A stretch of DNA of 64,000 bases from Sphingomonas profundi (GTDB lineage Bacteria; Pseudomonadota; Alphaproteobacteria; Sphingomonadales; Sphingomonadaceae), in assembly GCF_009739515.1 (NCBI RefSeq), contig NZ_CP046535.1, positions 4,077,501 through 4,141,500 on the forward strand, given 5' to 3'. Positions 9,389 to 17,766 of this stretch are shown one piece after another. The notes below the pieces were generated by a model. That model was not told the DNA's origin and did not search any database. It was given only the letters and a program-made list of their open reading frames with translations. Position 1 is the first letter of the stretch; each line of letters begins with the position of its first letter. The translations under genes and the position numbers were made by a program.

Positions 9389-10396
9389 TCAGCGATATTC
9401 GAGGGCGCGCATCACGGCCGTCTCGACCCTGGCTGCCGACGGCAGATACGCCTGCTCCAGCTCGGGCGCGAACGGCACCGGCGTGTGCGGCGGAGTCACC
9501 TGCACGATCGGCGCGCGCAGTGAGGCGAACGCCTTGTCGGCCACCAGCCCGGCGATGTCGGCCGCCAGGCCGCAGCGGGGTGGATTCTCGTCGACGACGA
9601 TCAGCCGGCCGGTCTGCTCGACCGAGTCGAGGATCGCCTCCTCGTCGAGCGGGCTCGTCGTGCGCAGGTCGATCACGTCGCAGGCCACGCCCTGCTGCGC
9701 GAGCGCGTCGGCCGCCCCGGCCGCCACATCGACGAGCTGGCCGCAGGTGACGATCGTCGCGTCACGGCCCTCGCGCACCATCCGGGCATGGCCGAACGGG
9801 ATCAGATACTCGTCGTCCGGCACCTCCCCGCGCGCGGCGTAGAGCGCTTTCGGTTCGAAGAAGAGGACGGGATCGTCGTCGCGTATGGCGGTGGTGAGCA
9901 GTCCCTTGGCCTCGGCGGGGCTGGACGGGATCACCACCTTCAGGCCCGGTATCGCCGTCATCATCGCATAGGCCGCCTGGCTGTGCTGCGGGCCGGCGTT
10001 GCGGCCGGCGCCGTAGGCGATGCGGATCACCGCCGGACAGCGGCTCATGCCGCCGAACATGTAGCGGAACTTGGCCATCTGATTCCAGATCTGGTCGAGG
10101 CAGACGCCGATGAAGTCCGCGAACATCAGTTCCGCCACGGGCCGCTTGCCGGCAAGCGCGGCGCCGGCGGCGCCGATGATCGCGCTTTCCGAAATCGGCG
10201 TATCGATCACGCGCCTGTCGCCGAATTTCGCGTAGAGGCCAGCGGTGGTCTTCCAGATGCCGCCGATCGCCTCCGGCCCGCCGGCCGTGCCCATGCCGCC
10301 GACGATGTCCTCGCCCAGCACGATGACGTTCGGATCGCGCTCCATCTCCTGATGCAAGGTGAGGTTGATCGCCTCGCGCAACTGCATGATCGCCAT
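9389..10396 (-). CDS. 2-oxoacid / acetoin dehydrogenase E1 component, beta subunit
   Basis: The beta subunit of a thiamine-diphosphate-dependent dehydrogenase, which contributes half the active site. It shows the transketolase pyrimidine-binding pattern: NVIVLGEDIVGG, RVIDTPISESAIIGAAGAAL and MFADFIGVCLDQIWNQMAK, followed by the C-terminal transketolase domain (TIVTCGQLV, DVIDLRTTSPLD). The start is ATG 10396; a TTG two codons upstream is possible. At about 335 residues it has standard length for the separate E1-beta of acetoin or branched-chain complexes. It sits directly after E1-alpha with a 15-bp gap. The substrate could be a 2-oxoacid or a diketone-like intermediate of the pathway. Confidence 0.93.
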   Translation of the reverse strand: MAIMQLREAINLTLHQEMERDPNVIVLGEDIVGGMGTAGGPEAIGGIWKTTAGLYAKFGDRRVIDTPISESAIIGAAGAALAGKRPVAELMFADFIGVCLDQIWNQMAKFRYMFGGMSRCPAVIRIAYGAGRNAGPQHSQAAYAMMTAIPGLKVVIPSSPAEAKGLLTTAIRDDDPVLFFEPKALYAARGEVPDDEYLIPFGHARMVREGRDATIVTCGQLVDVAAGAADALAQQGVACDVIDLRTTSPLDEEAILDSVEQTGRLIVVDENPPRCGLAADIAGLVADKAFASLRAPIVQVTPPHTPVPFAPELEQAYLPSAARVETAVMRALEYR

Positions 10397-10411
10397 CGTC
10401 AACCGTTCCGA

Positions 10412-11383
10412 TCAGTAGCTGATATACACGTCGGTCAGGACGTTCGCAGGATCCGGCCTGTCGGCCGCGCGCGCCTCGGCGACCGCCTCGTCGATCAGGC
10501 CCATCACCTCGGCGTCGATCGCGTCGATGTCCGCATGCTCAAGCAGCTTCGCCTCCGTCACCTTGGCGCGGAATGCGGCGAGGCAGTCCCGCTCGGCGCG
10601 GATGCGATCGAGTTCGCCCGGTCCGCGATACCGCTGCGGATCGCCCTCGAAATGGCCGAAGTAGCGCTCCGTATCGAGTTCCACGGCGGCCGGTCCGTTC
10701 CCGGCACGGACATGCTCCAGCACTTCGCGCATCACCGTATCGACCGCGAAATAGTCGCAGCCGTTGCCGCGCCACACCTTCATGCCGAACGCCTCGGCGC
10801 GGCTGGCGATGTCGCCCGTGGTGCCCACCGCGTAATCGACGCCGGTATGTTCCGAATAATGGTTGTTCTCGAAGACGAAGATGGCGGGTGCCTTGAGCAC
10901 GACGGCCATGTTCATCGCCTCGAAGGTGGTGCCCTGGTTGCACGCGCCGTCGCCGGAAAAGGCGATCGAGACGGCGTCGCTCCCGTTCGCCCGCGCGGCG
11001 ATGGCGGCGCCTACCGCGAGCGGCGCGCCGGCACCGACGATGCCGTTGGCGCCCAGCATGCCCTTGCCGACATCGGCGATGTGCATCGATCCGCCCTTGC
11101 CCTTGCAGAGGCCATCGGCGCGCCCGTAAATCTCCTTCATCATGCCCTTCACGTCGCAGCCCTTGGCGATGCAATGGCCGTGGCCGCGATGGGTGGAGAC
11201 GATGTAGTCGGCATCGGTCAGATTCTCGCACACGCCGACGGCGACCGCTTCCTGGCCGGAATAGAGATGGGTGAAGCCCGCGATCTCGCCGGTCTGGATC
11301 TCGGCGTGGGAACGTTCCTCGAACTCGCGGATGATCTTCATCTGCCGATACGCGCGGAGCATCTGCTCCCGGCCGAGCTGCAT
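10412..11383 (-). CDS. 2-oxoacid / acetoin dehydrogenase E1 component, alpha subunit
   Basis: The thiamine-diphosphate-binding alpha subunit of the E1 component. The ThDP/Mg motif is plain: FSGDGACNQGTTFEAMNMA followed about 12 residues later by FENNHY (GDG...NN). Other signatures are HLYSGQEAVAVGVC and STHRGHGHCIAKG. The start at 11383 is supported by the strong GGGAGGG upstream. The frame stays open upstream past 11,402, but that stretch covers promoter motifs. It is the first gene of the leftward operon 11,383-5,084 and lies next to two copies of the shared operator motif. Confidence 0.93.
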   Translation of the reverse strand: MQLGREQMLRAYRQMKIIREFEERSHAEIQTGEIAGFTHLYSGQEAVAVGVCENLTDADYIVSTHRGHGHCIAKGCDVKGMMKEIYGRADGLCKGKGGSMHIADVGKGMLGANGIVGAGAPLAVGAAIAARANGSDAVSIAFSGDGACNQGTTFEAMNMAVVLKAPAIFVFENNHYSEHTGVDYAVGTTGDIASRAEAFGMKVWRGNGCDYFAVDTVMREVLEHVRAGNGPAAVELDTERYFGHFEGDPQRYRGPGELDRIRAERDCLAAFRAKVTEAKLLEHADIDAIDAEVMGLIDEAVAEARAADRPDPANVLTDVYISY

Positions 11384-11405
11384 GGCGTCCCTCCCGTGCC
11401 CACTA

Positions 11406-11424
11406 AAGAAGCAGGCTTGACTGG
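11406..11424. promoter_or_regulatory. Shared operator-like motif, site B
   Basis: AAGAAGCAGGCTTGACTGG lies just upstream of the E1-alpha gene. It matches site A at CAGGCTTG and in the spacing of the flanking A residues. It sits in the divergent promoter region between the leftward dehydrogenase operon and the rightward acyl-CoA dehydrogenase operon. Confidence 0.55.
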
Positions 11425-11467
11425 TTTTTACTAACAGCGGCCAACCGCGCACGCAACCGCAGAAAAA

Positions 11468-11486
11468 AACAATCAGGCTCGCTTTC
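11468..11486. promoter_or_regulatory. Shared operator-like motif, site C
   Basis: AACAATCAGGCTCGCTTTC, preceded by an A-run, is nearly identical to site A over some 20 bases. It serves the rightward acyl-CoA dehydrogenase operon. The 62-bp spacing from site B suggests that one regulator controls both directions. Confidence 0.6.
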
Positions 11487-11546
11487 AATTGCCGGCTTTG
11501 CTATCGCGTGGGGCCTGACGCCGTGCGAAGAGGCGGCAAGGGGAGA

Positions 11547-12653
11547 ATGTTCGTGGACCTGGCCTACTCGCAGGAGCAGACGATGTTCGCCGACATGGTG
11601 GAGCGGATGCTCGCCGACCGCTACGGTTTCGAGCGGCGCATGCGGATCGTCGCGTCGCCGGCGGGCTCCGATCCCGACATCTGGGCGGCGCTGGCGGAGC
11701 TCGGCTGCTTCGCCCTGCCGATCAGCGAGGCGGACGGCGGTATCGGCGGCAGCATGATCGACATCGCGATCCTGATGGAGGCGCTCGGGCGCCATCTGGT
11801 GACGGAGCCGGTGCTGGCGAGCGCGGTGCTGGCCGGGCGGATGGCCGCGCGCGCGGGCGCCGGCGCGCTGGTGGAAGCGATGATCGCCGGCGGCCGCCGC
11901 CTCGCCTTTGCCGATGGTCGCCGCGCGCTCGCCGCACACGACGGCGCCGTCACCGGCATGGTGCCGCTGGTGGCGGGCGGGGCGGGGGCGGACACGCTGC
12001 TCGTGGCGGTGCCGGACGGCGCCGAGGTGGCGCTGCTGGCGGTGCCGGCGGATGCGCCCGGCCTCTCGATCGTTCCTGTTCGTTTGCTGGATGGCGGTCG
12101 CGCGGCGGACGTCACCTTCGCCGACGTGAAGGGCGAGCGGCTGTCCGCCGCCGCCGCCGCGATCGTGACGCGCGGCGTGGCGGAGGCGACGGTCGCGGCC
12201 TGCTGGGAAGCCGTGGGATCGATGAACGCGGCACGCGCGCAGACCGCCGCCTATCTGCGCGAGCGTCACCAGTTCGGCCGCGCCCTCGCGGACTTCCAGG
12301 CGGTGCAGCATCGTGTCGCCGAGATGACGGTCGCCTGCGAGGAGGCGCGTGCCGCCGCCCTGCTGGCCGCGCTGGCGCTGGATGGCGCGCCGCTTCACCA
12401 TGATGTGACGCGTGCCGTATCGGGCGCCAAGGTGCGGGTCGGCCGGTGCGCCCGCATCGTCGCGCAGGGGGCGGTGCAGCTGCATGGCGGCATGGGGGTT
12501 TCGGAGGAGCTGCCGATCGCCGCCCATTTCCGCACCCTCCTGGCGTTCGAGGCGGCCTGGGGCACGACGACCGAGCATCTCGCGCGCTATGCCGACGCCG
12601 TGCTCTCCGCCGGGAGCCATCGCACCAGCGCCGTGCTGGCCGAGGCCGCCTGA
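11547..12653 (+). CDS. Acyl-CoA dehydrogenase, small subunit type
   Basis: A 368-residue flavoprotein of the acyl-CoA dehydrogenase family, which makes an alpha-beta double bond in an acyl-CoA. The N-terminal helical domain has LAELGCFALPISEADGGIGG, the middle beta domain is degenerate, and the C-terminal FAD domain has RERHQFGRALADFQAVQHR and LHGGMGVSEELP. It overlaps the next acyl-CoA dehydrogenase by 3 bp (TGATG). Two adjacent small acyl-CoA dehydrogenases commonly form alpha2-beta2 heteromers in steroid and other ring-side-chain pathways. One subunit often lacks the catalytic Glu, and here the degenerate middle domain makes this subunit the likely partner. The start at 11547 follows AAGGGGAG. 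Confidence 0.9.
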   Translation: MFVDLAYSQEQTMFADMVERMLADRYGFERRMRIVASPAGSDPDIWAALAELGCFALPISEADGGIGGSMIDIAILMEALGRHLVTEPVLASAVLAGRMAARAGAGALVEAMIAGGRRLAFADGRRALAAHDGAVTGMVPLVAGGAGADTLLVAVPDGAEVALLAVPADAPGLSIVPVRLLDGGRAADVTFADVKGERLSAAAAAIVTRGVAEATVAACWEAVGSMNAARAQTAAYLRERHQFGRALADFQAVQHRVAEMTVACEEARAAALLAALALDGAPLHHDVTRAVSGAKVRVGRCARIVAQGAVQLHGGMGVSEELPIAAHFRTLLAFEAAWGTTTEHLARYADAVLSAGSHRTSAVLAEAA

Positions 12654-13807
12654 TGGACCTGCTGCTGACGGAGGCGCAACAGGCCTTCCGCGCCGAGGTG
12701 CGCGCCTTTCTCGCCGCCGAACTCACGCCCGCGCTGCGCGAGGGCCAGCAACGCAGCGCCGGCGTGTATCCCGAGCCCGAGATCTCCGGGGCGTGGCAGC
12801 GGACGCTTCATTGCAAAGGCTGGGTCGCGCCGACATGGCCGGTCGAGCATGGCGGCACCGGCTGGAACGCGATCGAACGCTTCATCTTTGAATGCGAGTG
12901 CGCGCTGGCGGGCGCGCCGATCGTCTACCCGATCGGCATCAGGCTGGCCGGCCCGGTGATCCTCGCCTACGGCACGGCGGAGCAGAAGGCGACGTGGCTG
13001 CCGCGCATCCTCTCCGGCGAGGATTATTGGTGCCAGGGCTTTTCGGAGCCGGGCGCGGGATCCGATCTCGCATCGCTCGCCACCCGCGCCGTGCGGGAGG
13101 GCGACGACTATATCGTCAACGGCAGCAAGATCTGGACCACCCACGCGCATCATGCCAACCGCATGTTCGCACTGGTGCGCACCGCCGACACGCCGAAGCG
13201 GCAGGACGGCATCAGCTTCCTGGTGCTGGATCTCGACACGCCGGGCATCGAGGTGCGCCCGATACGCTCGATCGGCGGCGATCACGACGTCAATCAGGTC
13301 TTCTTCACGGATGTCCGGGTGCCGGCCGCACATCGCATCGGCGCCGAGGGGCAGGGCTGGGAGCAGGCGAAATATCTGCTGGAGTTCGAGCGCGGCACCG
13401 GCCTGTTCAGCAGCCGGCTGCGCTCGTCCATGAAGCGGCTGGAAGATGCCACGGCGGCCTCTCGCCCCTTCGCCGATCCGCATCTCGCCCGGAGACTGGC
13501 GGAGGTCGCGATCGAGATCGACACGTTCGAGATGCTGGAACTGATGACGCTAGGCACGCTGGCGCCCGGCGCCAATCCCGGTCCGGTCTCGTCCGTGCTC
13601 AAGCTGCGCGCCAGCCGCCTGAAGCAGACCGTCTCCGCGCTCGGCGTCGAGGCGCTCGGCGCCGAGGCGCTGCGCTGGGAAGGCCACGCCGATCCGCTGG
13701 CCGACGTGCTGGTGCCCGACCACCTCAACGCCCGTGCCGCGACGATCTTCGGCGGCGCGAGCGAGATCCAGCTTGGGATCATCGCCAAATCGATTGGCGG
13801 ACTATGA
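12653..13807 (+). CDS. Acyl-CoA dehydrogenase
   Basis: A 384-residue acyl-CoA dehydrogenase with the complete domain pattern: an N-terminal helical part with PVEHGGTGWN, the flavin-contacting QGFSEPGAGSDLASLAT (about 125-141) and SKIWTTHAHHAN, and the C-terminal GASEIQLGIIAKSIG. The start overlaps the stop of the preceding dehydrogenase, so the two are translated together and probably assemble as a heteromer. Together with the upstream CoA ligase they imply a beta-oxidation-like desaturation of a bulky acyl-CoA. Confidence 0.92.
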   Translation: MDLLLTEAQQAFRAEVRAFLAAELTPALREGQQRSAGVYPEPEISGAWQRTLHCKGWVAPTWPVEHGGTGWNAIERFIFECECALAGAPIVYPIGIRLAGPVILAYGTAEQKATWLPRILSGEDYWCQGFSEPGAGSDLASLATRAVREGDDYIVNGSKIWTTHAHHANRMFALVRTADTPKRQDGISFLVLDLDTPGIEVRPIRSIGGDHDVNQVFFTDVRVPAAHRIGAEGQGWEQAKYLLEFERGTGLFSSRLRSSMKRLEDATAASRPFADPHLARRLAEVAIEIDTFEMLELMTLGTLAPGANPGPVSSVLKLRASRLKQTVSALGVEALGAEALRWEGHADPLADVLVPDHLNARAATIFGGASEIQLGIIAKSIGGL

Positions 13808-13820
13808 AGGAGCGATCGTC

Positions 13821-14585
13821 ATGAACCTCGCCACGCCCGTGTTCGCCAAGGGCATCGATCCCGTGGCCGATCGGGAGGTCCGCAGGGAGCTCGCCGCATG
13901 CTATCGGCTTGCGCACCACTTCCGCATGACGGATCTGATCGCGACGCACATCTCCGCGCGCCTGCCCGGGCCCGGCGAGCGCATCCTGATCAACCCGTTC
14001 GGGTGCCTCTTCAACGAGGTGACGGCCAGCAACCTCGTCGAAGTCGATCTGTCGGGCAACGTGAACTCGCCCGGCGGCGTCATCAACCCGGCCGGTTATC
14101 TGATTCACAGCGCGATCCATTCCGTGCGGGAGGATGTCGCCTGCGTGTTCCATACCCACACGGCGGCGGGCGTCGCGGTGTCGGCACAGGAGCATGGCCT
14201 GCTGCCGATCAGCCAGCAGGCGCTCGTGATCGGCCGGCGCCTTGCCTATCACGATTATGAGGGCGTCGCCCTGCTGGAGCAGGAGTGCGCCACCCTGCAG
14301 CGCGACCTGGGCGAGAAGGACGTGATGATCCTGCGCAACCACGGCCTGCTCACCACCGGCCGCACGATCGGCGAGGCCTTCTGGCTGATGCTCACCGCGC
14401 ACCGCGCCTGCGAGATCCAGGTGCAGGCGCTGGCCGGCGGATCGAAGGTGCGGCTGCTTTCGCCCGAGATCCAGGATCTCGTCCACCGCCAGGTCCATAA
14501 TTACGGCGGCAAGCCGAACGGTGCGATGGATTGGGTGGCGCTGATGCGCGAGGTGGAGCGGATCGCCCCCGACTATGCGGACTGA
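13821..14585 (+). CDS. Class II aldolase / adducin family protein
   Basis: A 254-residue zinc-dependent class II aldolase-fold protein. Metal-site His residues are visible as HTHTAAGVA (about residue 110) and the later NHGLLTTGRT (about 180). The active-site GNVNSPGG and NPAGYLIHSAIH segments are also present. Family members catalyse retro-aldol cleavage or decarboxylation of small hydroxy-acids and sugar phosphates, but many in catabolic clusters have unassigned roles. AAGGAG precedes the ATG at 13821, 14 bp after the dehydrogenase stop, so it is the third gene of that operon. It is a candidate for a carbon-carbon cleavage step. Confidence 0.88.
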   Translation: MNLATPVFAKGIDPVADREVRRELAACYRLAHHFRMTDLIATHISARLPGPGERILINPFGCLFNEVTASNLVEVDLSGNVNSPGGVINPAGYLIHSAIHSVREDVACVFHTHTAAGVAVSAQEHGLLPISQQALVIGRRLAYHDYEGVALLEQECATLQRDLGEKDVMILRNHGLLTTGRTIGEAFWLMLTAHRACEIQVQALAGGSKVRLLSPEIQDLVHRQVHNYGGKPNGAMDWVALMREVERIAPDYAD

Positions 14586-14588
14586 TCG

Positions 14589-14625
14589 ACGGAGCATGCG
14601 GCGGCGCGGCCGCCGCATGCTCCGT
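14589..14625. terminator. Strong hairpin between convergent operons
   Basis: A perfect 17-bp inverted repeat (14589-14605 and 14609-14625, arm ending GCATGCGGCGGC) has a 3-base loop. It sits between the end of the rightward aldolase gene and the end of the leftward SDR gene, and most likely stops transcription from both sides. Confidence 0.8.
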
Positions 14626-14629
14626 CCCG

Positions 14630-15391
14630 TCAGAACTGGACGCGCCGGCTCATGCCGCCGTCCAGCACAATGTTCGTGCCGGTGATGAAGCCGGAGGTGG
14701 GCGACGCGAGAAACGCGATCGCGCGTGCCACCTCTTCCCCCGTGCCGAGGCGACCGGCTGGGATCTTCGCCGCCGTCGCGTCGTAGATCTCGCGGCGTCC
14801 CTGCCTGATCTTGTCCCACGCGCCGCCCTCGACGAAGATCGGGCCGGGCGAGACGGTGTTCACGCGGATGCCCTGCGGCGCCAGCTTCTGCGCGAGCGCC
14901 GCGGCATGATGGACGATCGCCGCCTTCATCGCGGCATAAGGCTGCGGGCCGAACGCCGGCTCGATCGCCACCGTCGTGCCGATGACGACGATCGATCCGC
15001 ACTCGGATCGTTCGAGGAACGGCATGGCGGCATCGATGCCGCGCCACGTGCCCATCAGGTCCACGTCGAACGCCGCCTTCCAGCTATCCTCCGAGGCCGG
15101 CGGGCCGCCGGCGGAGGCGAAGGAGACGAAGATGTCGCAGCCGCCGAGCGCGTCGGCCGCCTGTTGCACCCAGGCGCGGTAGGCGGCCGCATCGGTGAGT
15201 TCCACGGTGCCGCCATGACCCCTAACGCCTCTGGCCTTGATCGCCGCCACGGCCTCGTCCACCTCGGCCTGGTTGCGGCCGCTGATCGCCACGTCCGCGC
15301 CCTCGGCGGCGAGCAGTTCGGCGGTGATGCGGCCGATGCTGCGGGAACCGCTCGCGAGGATCGCCCGCAGGCCCTTGAGCTTCAGATCCAT
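14630..15391 (-). CDS. Short-chain dehydrogenase/reductase
   Basis: A 253-residue SDR protein. The cofactor loop reads ILASGSRSIGRITAELL, a variant of TGxxxGIG. The active-site YAAMK is present, but the usual Ser is replaced by Thr (VVIGTT). The C-terminal FITGTNIVLDGGMSRRV is typical. It is the last gene of the leftward operon 17,729-14,630 that also encodes a Rieske oxygenase. It may oxidise the oxygenase product, for example a dihydrodiol or alcohol. It is only distantly similar to the other SDR at 5,620. Confidence 0.9.
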   Translation of the reverse strand: MDLKLKGLRAILASGSRSIGRITAELLAAEGADVAISGRNQAEVDEAVAAIKARGVRGHGGTVELTDAAAYRAWVQQAADALGGCDIFVSFASAGGPPASEDSWKAAFDVDLMGTWRGIDAAMPFLERSECGSIVVIGTTVAIEPAFGPQPYAAMKAAIVHHAAALAQKLAPQGIRVNTVSPGPIFVEGGAWDKIRQGRREIYDATAAKIPAGRLGTGEEVARAIAFLASPTSGFITGTNIVLDGGMSRRVQF

Positions 15392-15394
15392 GGT

Positions 15395-15721
15395 CTATTT
15401 CTCCAGATCGGCGATGGGGCCATATTGATGATCCATGAAGACGAGCGTCTCCTTCTCGACATGGCTGTCCAGTTCCACGCGGATGGCGGGGTAATCGGGG
15501 TGTTCGCGGAAGATCGCGTATGCGCGATCGAAGTGGCCCATGTCCTCGAGCCCCCAGAGATCGACGATCGTGTTGAGCCGGCCGGTGCGCTGCACGAAGC
15601 AGCCGAGCATGTGCCAGCCGCCGGGGCCGCCCATGATCGGGAAGATGCGCTTCGTCAGCAGTTCGAGCATCTGCGGCACGTGGCCGGGCCGTATCTCGAT
15701 CTCGGCTTTCAGATAGATCAT
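15395..15721 (-). CDS. Small NIPSNAP-like / dimeric alpha-beta barrel protein
   Basis: A protein of about 108 residues with the ferredoxin-like pattern of NIPSNAP or ABM-type dimeric barrels: a short N-terminal strand (MIYLKAEIEIRPG), a helix (PQMLELLTKRIFPIM), and strands GWHMLGCFVQRTGRLNTIVDLWGLEDM with the DRAYAIFREHPDY helix. Two Met starts are possible, 15721 and 15733. Neither has a clearly better ribosome-binding site. It lies between a Rieske oxygenase and an SDR gene, so a role in handling a pathway intermediate is plausible. Function otherwise unknown. Confidence 0.75.
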   Translation of the reverse strand: MIYLKAEIEIRPGHVPQMLELLTKRIFPIMGGPGGWHMLGCFVQRTGRLNTIVDLWGLEDMGHFDRAYAIFREHPDYPAIRVELDSHVEKETLVFMDHQYGPIADLEK

Positions 15722-15737
15722 GGCTGGTGCCATCCTG

Positions 15738-16958
15738 TCAGTTGCGGCCGGCCATCAGCCGGTTGAGGTTGCGATGCCAGTGCTGGAGCGCGATTTCGTT
15801 GCGGCCGAGCACCGTCTTGAAGCCTGCGGGTGCGTAAGTGAGGTTCTGCTGCCCCTCGCGCGATACGCTGTAATCCTCGGTGGTGACGACGCGATCGATG
15901 AACGCGTGCATCTCCTGCCACTTCTGGATGTCGACCGACTCACCCGCATGGGCGGGCTGATAGGTGGTCATCAGCGTGGTCGAGCGATCGACCGTCTCGG
16001 CCGGGAACACGCGCGACACGCCGTAGAACTGACCTACGCCGATGATGCTGTTCACATTGATTATCATGTTGGGGAACAGCATGTAGAGGCCGCCGTAGAA
16101 GGTGTGCGGCCACTCCGCCTCGTCCTTGTCGGCATAGTCCATGAATTCGGCGCGCGGAAAGGCGAGACGCGCGTGCAGGCCGTAATTGTCGTAGATCATC
16201 ATGTTCGAATAAGCGAGCTGGCCGATCGTCTGCGGATGCAGCGTGGCGAAATGATAGCTCTCGCCATAGGTATCGAGCGCGTATTTCCAGTTCGCTTCGG
16301 CCGGGATCGTGCTGGAGGCGATGGGCGTCGCCTTCTCCAGTTCCAGATGCGCGATCTCGCCCGCGAAGTCGCCCAGATAGGCATCGACGTCCACCGGATC
16401 GCCGTTGGCGGTCGCGCGTACCACGATCAGGCCGTATTTCTCCGCCACCGGCACGGGCACGAGGCCGCGCTCGTCCTTGTCGATGCCCTCGAAGCCCTCC
16501 TTGCCGGGCTGGCCGATCAGCTTGCCCTCCAGATCGAACGTCCAGCCGTGAAAGCGGCACGTCATGCGCGTGCGGCGCGAACATTCGGTGACGACCTTCG
16601 CCCCGCGATGCGGGCACATGTTGAGAAAGGCCTTCACCTCGCGCGATTTGGTCCGCACGATCAGGATCGACGGGCCGAGCACGTCGAACGTCATCATGTC
16701 GCCGGGCTCGGCTATGTCGCGGCTGAGGCCGGCGACGACCGGCATCTCCAGGAAGATCGCCCGCTTCTCGCGACGGAAATAATCGGGATCGGTGTAGACG
16801 GACGGATCGATCAGCATCGGCTTCGCGTCGAGATCGGTCGTCTTGCTGCGCATGCGGTCCAGCGTCCGCCGGCGCAGCGCATAGTGCGAGGCATGGCGGG
16901 CGACCTGCTTGTCGGGGTCCGCCCGCAGGTGCTGCGGCGCCAGGATCACGTCGTCCAT
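15738..16958 (-). CDS. Rieske oxygenase alpha subunit, fourth copy
   Basis: A 406-residue Rieske oxygenase alpha subunit. The [2Fe-2S] ligands are CPHRG (about residue 113) and CRFHGW (about 131). The catalytic iron helix is GESYHFATLH (about 235), and a carboxylate follows in VTTEDY. GGAG precedes the ATG at 16958 by 5 bases. It is more distant from the three copies at the left end, with different flanking motifs, so it probably catalyses a separate hydroxylation or demethylation. The neighbouring genes in the same operon are an ABM-domain protein upstream and a NIPSNAP-like protein and an SDR downstream. Confidence 0.92.
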   Translation of the reverse strand: MDDVILAPQHLRADPDKQVARHASHYALRRRTLDRMRSKTTDLDAKPMLIDPSVYTDPDYFRREKRAIFLEMPVVAGLSRDIAEPGDMMTFDVLGPSILIVRTKSREVKAFLNMCPHRGAKVVTECSRRTRMTCRFHGWTFDLEGKLIGQPGKEGFEGIDKDERGLVPVPVAEKYGLIVVRATANGDPVDVDAYLGDFAGEIAHLELEKATPIASSTIPAEANWKYALDTYGESYHFATLHPQTIGQLAYSNMMIYDNYGLHARLAFPRAEFMDYADKDEAEWPHTFYGGLYMLFPNMIINVNSIIGVGQFYGVSRVFPAETVDRSTTLMTTYQPAHAGESVDIQKWQEMHAFIDRVVTTEDYSVSREGQQNLTYAPAGFKTVLGRNEIALQHWHRNLNRLMAGRN

Positions 16959-16983
16959 GGTAGCTCCTCTCCCTCTTCCCGCT

Positions 16984-17331
16984 TCAGGCGGCGGTGAAGA
17001 AATCCGCGCGCGGCGTGCCGCTATCGTCGTAGACCGGCTCGTCATGCGCGACGCGGTATTTGCGGCTGGTCGACTTGATCGGGCCGGCGGAACGAAGGTG
17101 GGTGCGCATCACGGTATAATTCGGCAGGGTGAAATGGTTGGCGAGCGATGCCTCGTCCCTCCACCGTTCGAACACTTCCACCCGGCCGGGGTGCAGCGGA
17201 TCGAGCGCCCAGCTGTACGCCTCGCAGCCGGGCTCCGCGAGCGACGCTTCGATCAGATCCTTCGCGTCCAGCACGATGCGCTCCGCATGGGCCGGATCGA
17301 TCTCCATTGTCGCGTTGATGATGATGGTCAC
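16984..17331 (-). CDS. Antibiotic-biosynthesis-monooxygenase (ABM) domain protein
   Basis: A protein of about 115 residues with the ABM dimeric ferredoxin-like fold: IIINATMEIDPAHAERIV, EPGCEAYSWALDPLHPG, VFERWRDEASLANHFT. Members are cofactor-free monooxygenases or quinol-handling proteins. The GTG at 17331 overlaps the stop of the upstream SnoaL-type gene (GTGA), which argues for translational coupling. An internal ATG eight codons later is possible. The role in the pathway is inferred from context only. Confidence 0.82.
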   Translation of the reverse strand: MTIIINATMEIDPAHAERIVLDAKDLIEASLAEPGCEAYSWALDPLHPGRVEVFERWRDEASLANHFTLPNYTVMRTHLRSAGPIKSTSRKYRVAHDEPVYDDSGTPRADFFTAA

Positions 17332-17729
17332 AGATGGATCTCCCTCGAGGTGAATGTGCGCCGGGCGAAGCGCCAGCCATCGGCGGTGCGCCGGGCGACG
17401 TCCTGATAGATGCCCGCCTGGAAGCGCGGCGCGCCCTCCACCGGATCGAGATGCTCGAACGTGTGGGTCACGATCGTCGCCGTGTCGCCTGCCAGCGCGA
17501 TCGATCCGGGAAAGGCCATGAAGACGACCGAGCGGAAGCCCGTCATCGCCTTCGTCCATGTCTCGACGATGGCGGCGCGGCCGCTGATCGTGCCGCTGCG
17601 GAACTGCCAGATGCCATCCTCGGCCCATGTCGCGCCCCAGGCGTCCGCATCGCCGCGCATGACGGCATCGCTGTAGCTGTCGATCAGTTCTCGGATGCTC
17701 AGCCGATCGCCTTCCGGTCCCTCAAACAT
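17328..17729 (-). CDS. NTF2-like / SnoaL-type protein
   Basis: A 133-residue SnoaL-like cone-fold protein: IRELIDSYSDAVMRGDADAW, ATWAEDGIWQF, then ARRTADGWRFARRTFTSRE. It is the first gene of the leftward operon that also encodes the ABM protein, the Rieske oxygenase, the NIPSNAP-like protein and the SDR. The shared operator-like motif lies about 40 bp upstream. It is distantly similar in fold to the protein at 5,084. It could be a dehydratase or isomerase. Confidence 0.83.
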   Translation of the reverse strand: MFEGPEGDRLSIRELIDSYSDAVMRGDADAWGATWAEDGIWQFRSGTISGRAAIVETWTKAMTGFRSVVFMAFPGSIALAGDTATIVTHTFEHLDPVEGAPRFQAGIYQDVARRTADGWRFARRTFTSREIHL

Positions 17730-17766
17730 GCACCCTCATCCTCGTCGCTCGGCCGCGTGGCGACAT

